This document shows positions 62,251-64,000 of a DNA stretch of 64,000 bases, in pieces; the first letter of the stretch is position 1, and the number at the start of each line of letters is the position of its first letter. Made by a program: the position numbers and the translations under genes. The stretch comes from Lachnospiraceae bacterium. Its GTDB lineage: Bacteria; Bacillota; Clostridia; Lachnospirales; Lachnospiraceae. Under the pieces are notes generated by a model, which worked only from the letters and a program-made list of their open reading frames with translations, was not told the origin of the DNA and made no database searches. The stretch covers positions 115,429 through 179,428 of the forward strand of contig SVFF01000004.1 in the NCBI GenBank assembly GCA_015057005.1, given 5' to 3'.

Positions 62251-62682
62251 CTAGTGAATATCACATGGACACCAATCGAAAGTCAGCTTACCACATCCTG
62301 TATGAATCTGCTTACAATCGTGAAGTCCATTCTCTACAAGTACTCTTGAACATTCTGTGCACATGTAGTAACCAGTACTCCAATAGTAGAACACTAAACA
62401 ATCTTTATCCGAACAACTATATCCTTTACCATACATATCCTCTTCACCAGCACAAACAGTCAGAGCGTTTCCTCCACAGTAATGACATAAAAATCTGGCC
62501 GCACGTGACTCTTCATCTGTATGATTTTCCTCTGTATGCTCTTCATCCACAGGGTTTTCTTCTATCTGGGACGTATCTTCTGTAATTGCATTTTCAGATT
62601 CATGTGCAAATACAACCGGGGAACTAGTAAGAATAAAAATAACAGATAACAGAACCGATAAAAACATCTCAATTTTTTTCAT
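62251..62682 (-). CDS. Secreted cysteine-rich protein
   Basis: 143 residues. Signal peptide (KKIEMFLSVLLSVIFILTSS, cleavage after VFA), acidic linker rich in Glu/His/Asn (about 30-60), then a compact C-terminal region with ten or so cysteines in pairs: CHYCGG, SCSDKDC, MCTECS, CKQIHTGCG, CPC. The CxxC pairs resemble zinc-ribbon knuckles but in a secreted context they may be disulfides. Start ATG 62682 is the one before the signal peptide; an ATG 30 bases upstream is in frame without support. No family recognised. Confidence 0.6.
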   Translation of the reverse strand: MKKIEMFLSVLLSVIFILTSSPVVFAHESENAITEDTSQIEENPVDEEHTEENHTDEESRAARFLCHYCGGNALTVCAGEEDMYGKGYSCSDKDCLVFYYWSTGYYMCTECSRVLVENGLHDCKQIHTGCGKLTFDWCPCDIH

Positions 62683-63299
62683 TTGTTCTCTTCTGCAAAT
62701 ATATTCCAACAAACATTAAAATATATTTTTCTTCCTTTGGAACGAATTTCAATATCAATACTACTTATGTACCATAAAGAGTCTAGTCCGTTGGGGAAGC
62801 CGCTATAAACATGATAACCGTACTACCCAGAGTAATACTTCAATTTATATACAATGTAATTCATTCTTTTATTGAAATTTACCCTCAACTATATTAGACC
62901 GCCAAATGGGAGTTGTATAATACCATTAATATTATTTACTTATTTCCTTACTTATATTTTGCAAGTTTATTACGTATTCAGATTCCACTTACAAAAGGAG
63001 AACAATGATCGTAACGAATTTATTTTCTTTCCAAGAAAGAACATAAGATGTGTCATTGCCGAATGCTTGTACTCTAGCATAAAAAAAGTTATTTTACCTC
63101 AACCTTATTCATAAAGGATCCAAGGTATATTTTACGCATAATCGACACCAGAAATAAAAAAGTGGATCTTAATGTATCCCGTTAATCCCTCCTATCCAAA
63201 AGCATTTACCGTTTTTCTATACTTGCATTATAACAAGAATATACATTCCTGCCCATATATATATCATCCTTAAATATTCCTATATAAGAGCATAAATAA
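62683..63299. other. AT-rich stretch without a recognisable gene
   Basis: No long open frame with coding character. A 13-codon frame at 63005-63046 (MIVTNLFSFQERT) has a strong AAAGGAG site, which may be the start of a lost gene or a leader peptide. A frame at 62872-63114 starting at TTG looks like chance. No RNA gene is seen. Confidence 0.5.
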
Positions 63300-63671
63300 C
63301 CATTTATCAACAGTAATTTTTTATGTACAACAGATATCAGCTTCGCACTTTACAAGCTACCTTCGTGGTATATCATACTTCCATATCGCAAGTGGAATAA
63401 TATGAGAGGCAGAGCTCCTTATTGGGAATATATGCCACACTTTTTGTATGACCTACTCAACACAGAAAATGAGTGTTTTATATATGCTGTTCAATATTGG
63501 ATTAAAGACCAGAAATTAACTATGTTCTTCAATAATCCAGAAAATTTAGTTAAAGAGAATATAAAAGATTTAGCCGGATCTGGCAGTATTTTTAAACATA
63601 GTAGCGTAAACATTGATGTTGATAAGCTGTTAGACAACTATATTGATATTTTATTACAGCGTAAAATTTGA
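63300..63671 (+). pseudogene. C-terminal gene fragment, glycosyltransferase-like at best
   Basis: An open frame of 123 codons from after a TAA at 63297-63299 to TGA at 63669-63671, with no start codon before 63402; internal ATGs at 63402 and 63432 have only weak sites. The text from LCTTDISFALYKLPSWYIILP onward (quoted in part) reads like the end of a glycosyltransferase, with acidic-aromatic MPHFLYDLL and FKHSSVNIDVDKLLDNYIDIL. The match is an impression, not a firm homology. Terminator follows at 63697. Confidence 0.35.
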
Positions 63672-63696
63672 ATTTTACACTCTCTATCATCTAATC

Positions 63697-63734
63697 AAAA
63701 ACTCTTTCCATCATAACGATAGAAAGAGTTTTTT
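63697..63734 (+). terminator. Terminator after the 63300-63671 fragment
   Basis: AACTCTTTC (63700-63708) pairs with GAAAGAGTT (63722-63730) and is followed by TTTT. Also has an A-run before it, so it may be bidirectional. Confidence 0.7.
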
Positions 63735-63785
63735 GATTTCCTCATAATGCTCTGAACAAATGCCACTGTAAAAATCACAATAAAA

Positions 63786-63809
63786 ACCCTCACAGTTTCC
63801 TGTGAGGGT
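63786..63809. repeat. Perfect 9-bp inverted repeat
   Basis: ACCCTCACA-GTTTCC-TGTGAGGGT. In the non-coding region next to the predicted end of an integrated element. Confidence 0.5.
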
Positions 63810-63880
63810 CATAGTCCACTATAGTCTTCTACAGTCATTTATAGAATTATTTAGTAATTCGCACATTTTTTTTTGCATCT

Positions 63881-63922
63881 TTGGCTTAACATTGGCTTAA
63901 ATTGGTTTAAATTTTGGTTTAA
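63881..63922. repeat. Four direct repeats of TTGGYTTAA
   Basis: Copies at 63881-63889, 63892-63900, 63902-63910 and 63914-63922, spaced 11, 10 and 12 bp. Two have C and two have T at the fifth base. Short tandem arm-type sites like these are expected between the 3' end of a tyrosine integrase gene and the end of its element. Confidence 0.5.
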
Positions 63923-63971
63923 ACCGTTCTATACTCGCCTATACACGCCTAAAAGTAGACTTTTGTAGAGA

Positions 63972-64000
63972 TTATTTATCAAGCGACTTCATTGTTGGGA
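63972..64000 (-). CDS. 3' end of a gene entering from the right (possible integrase)
   Basis: The last eight codons read PTMKSLDK then TAA. Start and most of the gene lie beyond the window. The element-end context (arm-like repeats immediately downstream) suggests a tyrosine recombinase gene, but the few residues seen do not identify a family. A homologous C-terminal relic is at 60837-60869. Confidence 0.35.

Noticed and set aside
62872..63114. 80-codon frame starting TTG
   Set aside because: AT-rich with weak coding character and no convincing ribosome site.
1..64000. tRNA, rRNA, riboswitch or CRISPR features elsewhere in the window
   Set aside because: I looked for tRNA T-arm and anticodon patterns, riboswitch leaders before the transporter genes and regularly spaced repeats, and found none that I could support.

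Overview
The window looks like a chromosomal segment from a gut-type Clostridia bacterium, most likely family Lachnospiraceae. The evidence is low-GC Gram-positive gene content with strong GGAGG-type ribosome binding sites, several carbohydrate ABC transporters each next to glycoside hydrolases, a desulfoferrodoxin (anaerobe), a clostripain-type protease, and an orphan FliB-like lysine methylase. Species cannot be named from sequence alone. Most of the window is moderate GC and densely packed; the last 3.3 kb is AT-rich and degraded.

Layout. 0-10 kb: end of a GltS-type Na+/glutamate symporter, aroA, a membrane-linked XRE regulator with a small repeat-containing membrane protein, desulfoferrodoxin with a dyad in its leader, a family 2 glycosyltransferase, a MATE exporter and a Ca2+ P-type ATPase. 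10-18 kb: large hairpin element copy A, an Eis-like acetyltransferase, a UvrD-type helicase and a tandem pair of GH78-like proteins. 18-24 kb: a complete ABC importer (ATPase with a large insertion, fused double permease, lipoprotein) and a MarR regulator. 23.6-31 kb: an LCP protein, two NahK-like sugar kinases and an LplABC-type sugar importer. 31-43 kb: a YcxB-like protein, a large GH78, a GH3, hairpin copy B, a heterodimeric ABC exporter, an AGE-family epimerase/isomerase and hairpin copy C. 43-51.6 kb: a short hypothetical gene, then an apparent six-gene operon (lipoprotein, MBOAT acyltransferase, DHHW/AlgX-like protein, two membrane proteins, clostripain-like protease) that looks like an envelope-polymer acylation and protein-processing locus. 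51.8-60.7 kb: a 5'-truncated cstA behind an 11-bp-periodic repeat array, aldo/keto reductase, FliB-like protein, RluA pseudouridine synthase, metallo-beta-lactamase-fold hydrolase and a domain-permuted GH3. 60.7-64 kb: AT-rich scrap zone with small genes, gene remnants, direct repeats and, at the edge, what looks like the end of an integrated element.

The carbohydrate genes form the functional theme. GH78 and GH3 enzymes would release rhamnose and beta-linked sugars from plant or host glycans, two binding-protein transporters would import sugars or another solute, NahK-like kinases would phosphorylate sugars at C1, and the AGE protein would interconvert an aldose and ketose or epimerise a sugar.

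The most striking observation is a family of three roughly 515-525 bp, near-palindromic non-coding elements (A 10231-10749, B 37255-37768, C 42856-43381). Each abuts a gene stop codon. Base changes between copies are matched on the opposite arm, so pairing is kept. The outermost stems are copy-specific but still self-complementary, and in two copies are flanked by A-run/T-run tracts as in bidirectional terminators. The internal core is inverted relative to the outer arms between copies A and C. I do not recognise this as a named family; it is the best candidate here for something undescribed.
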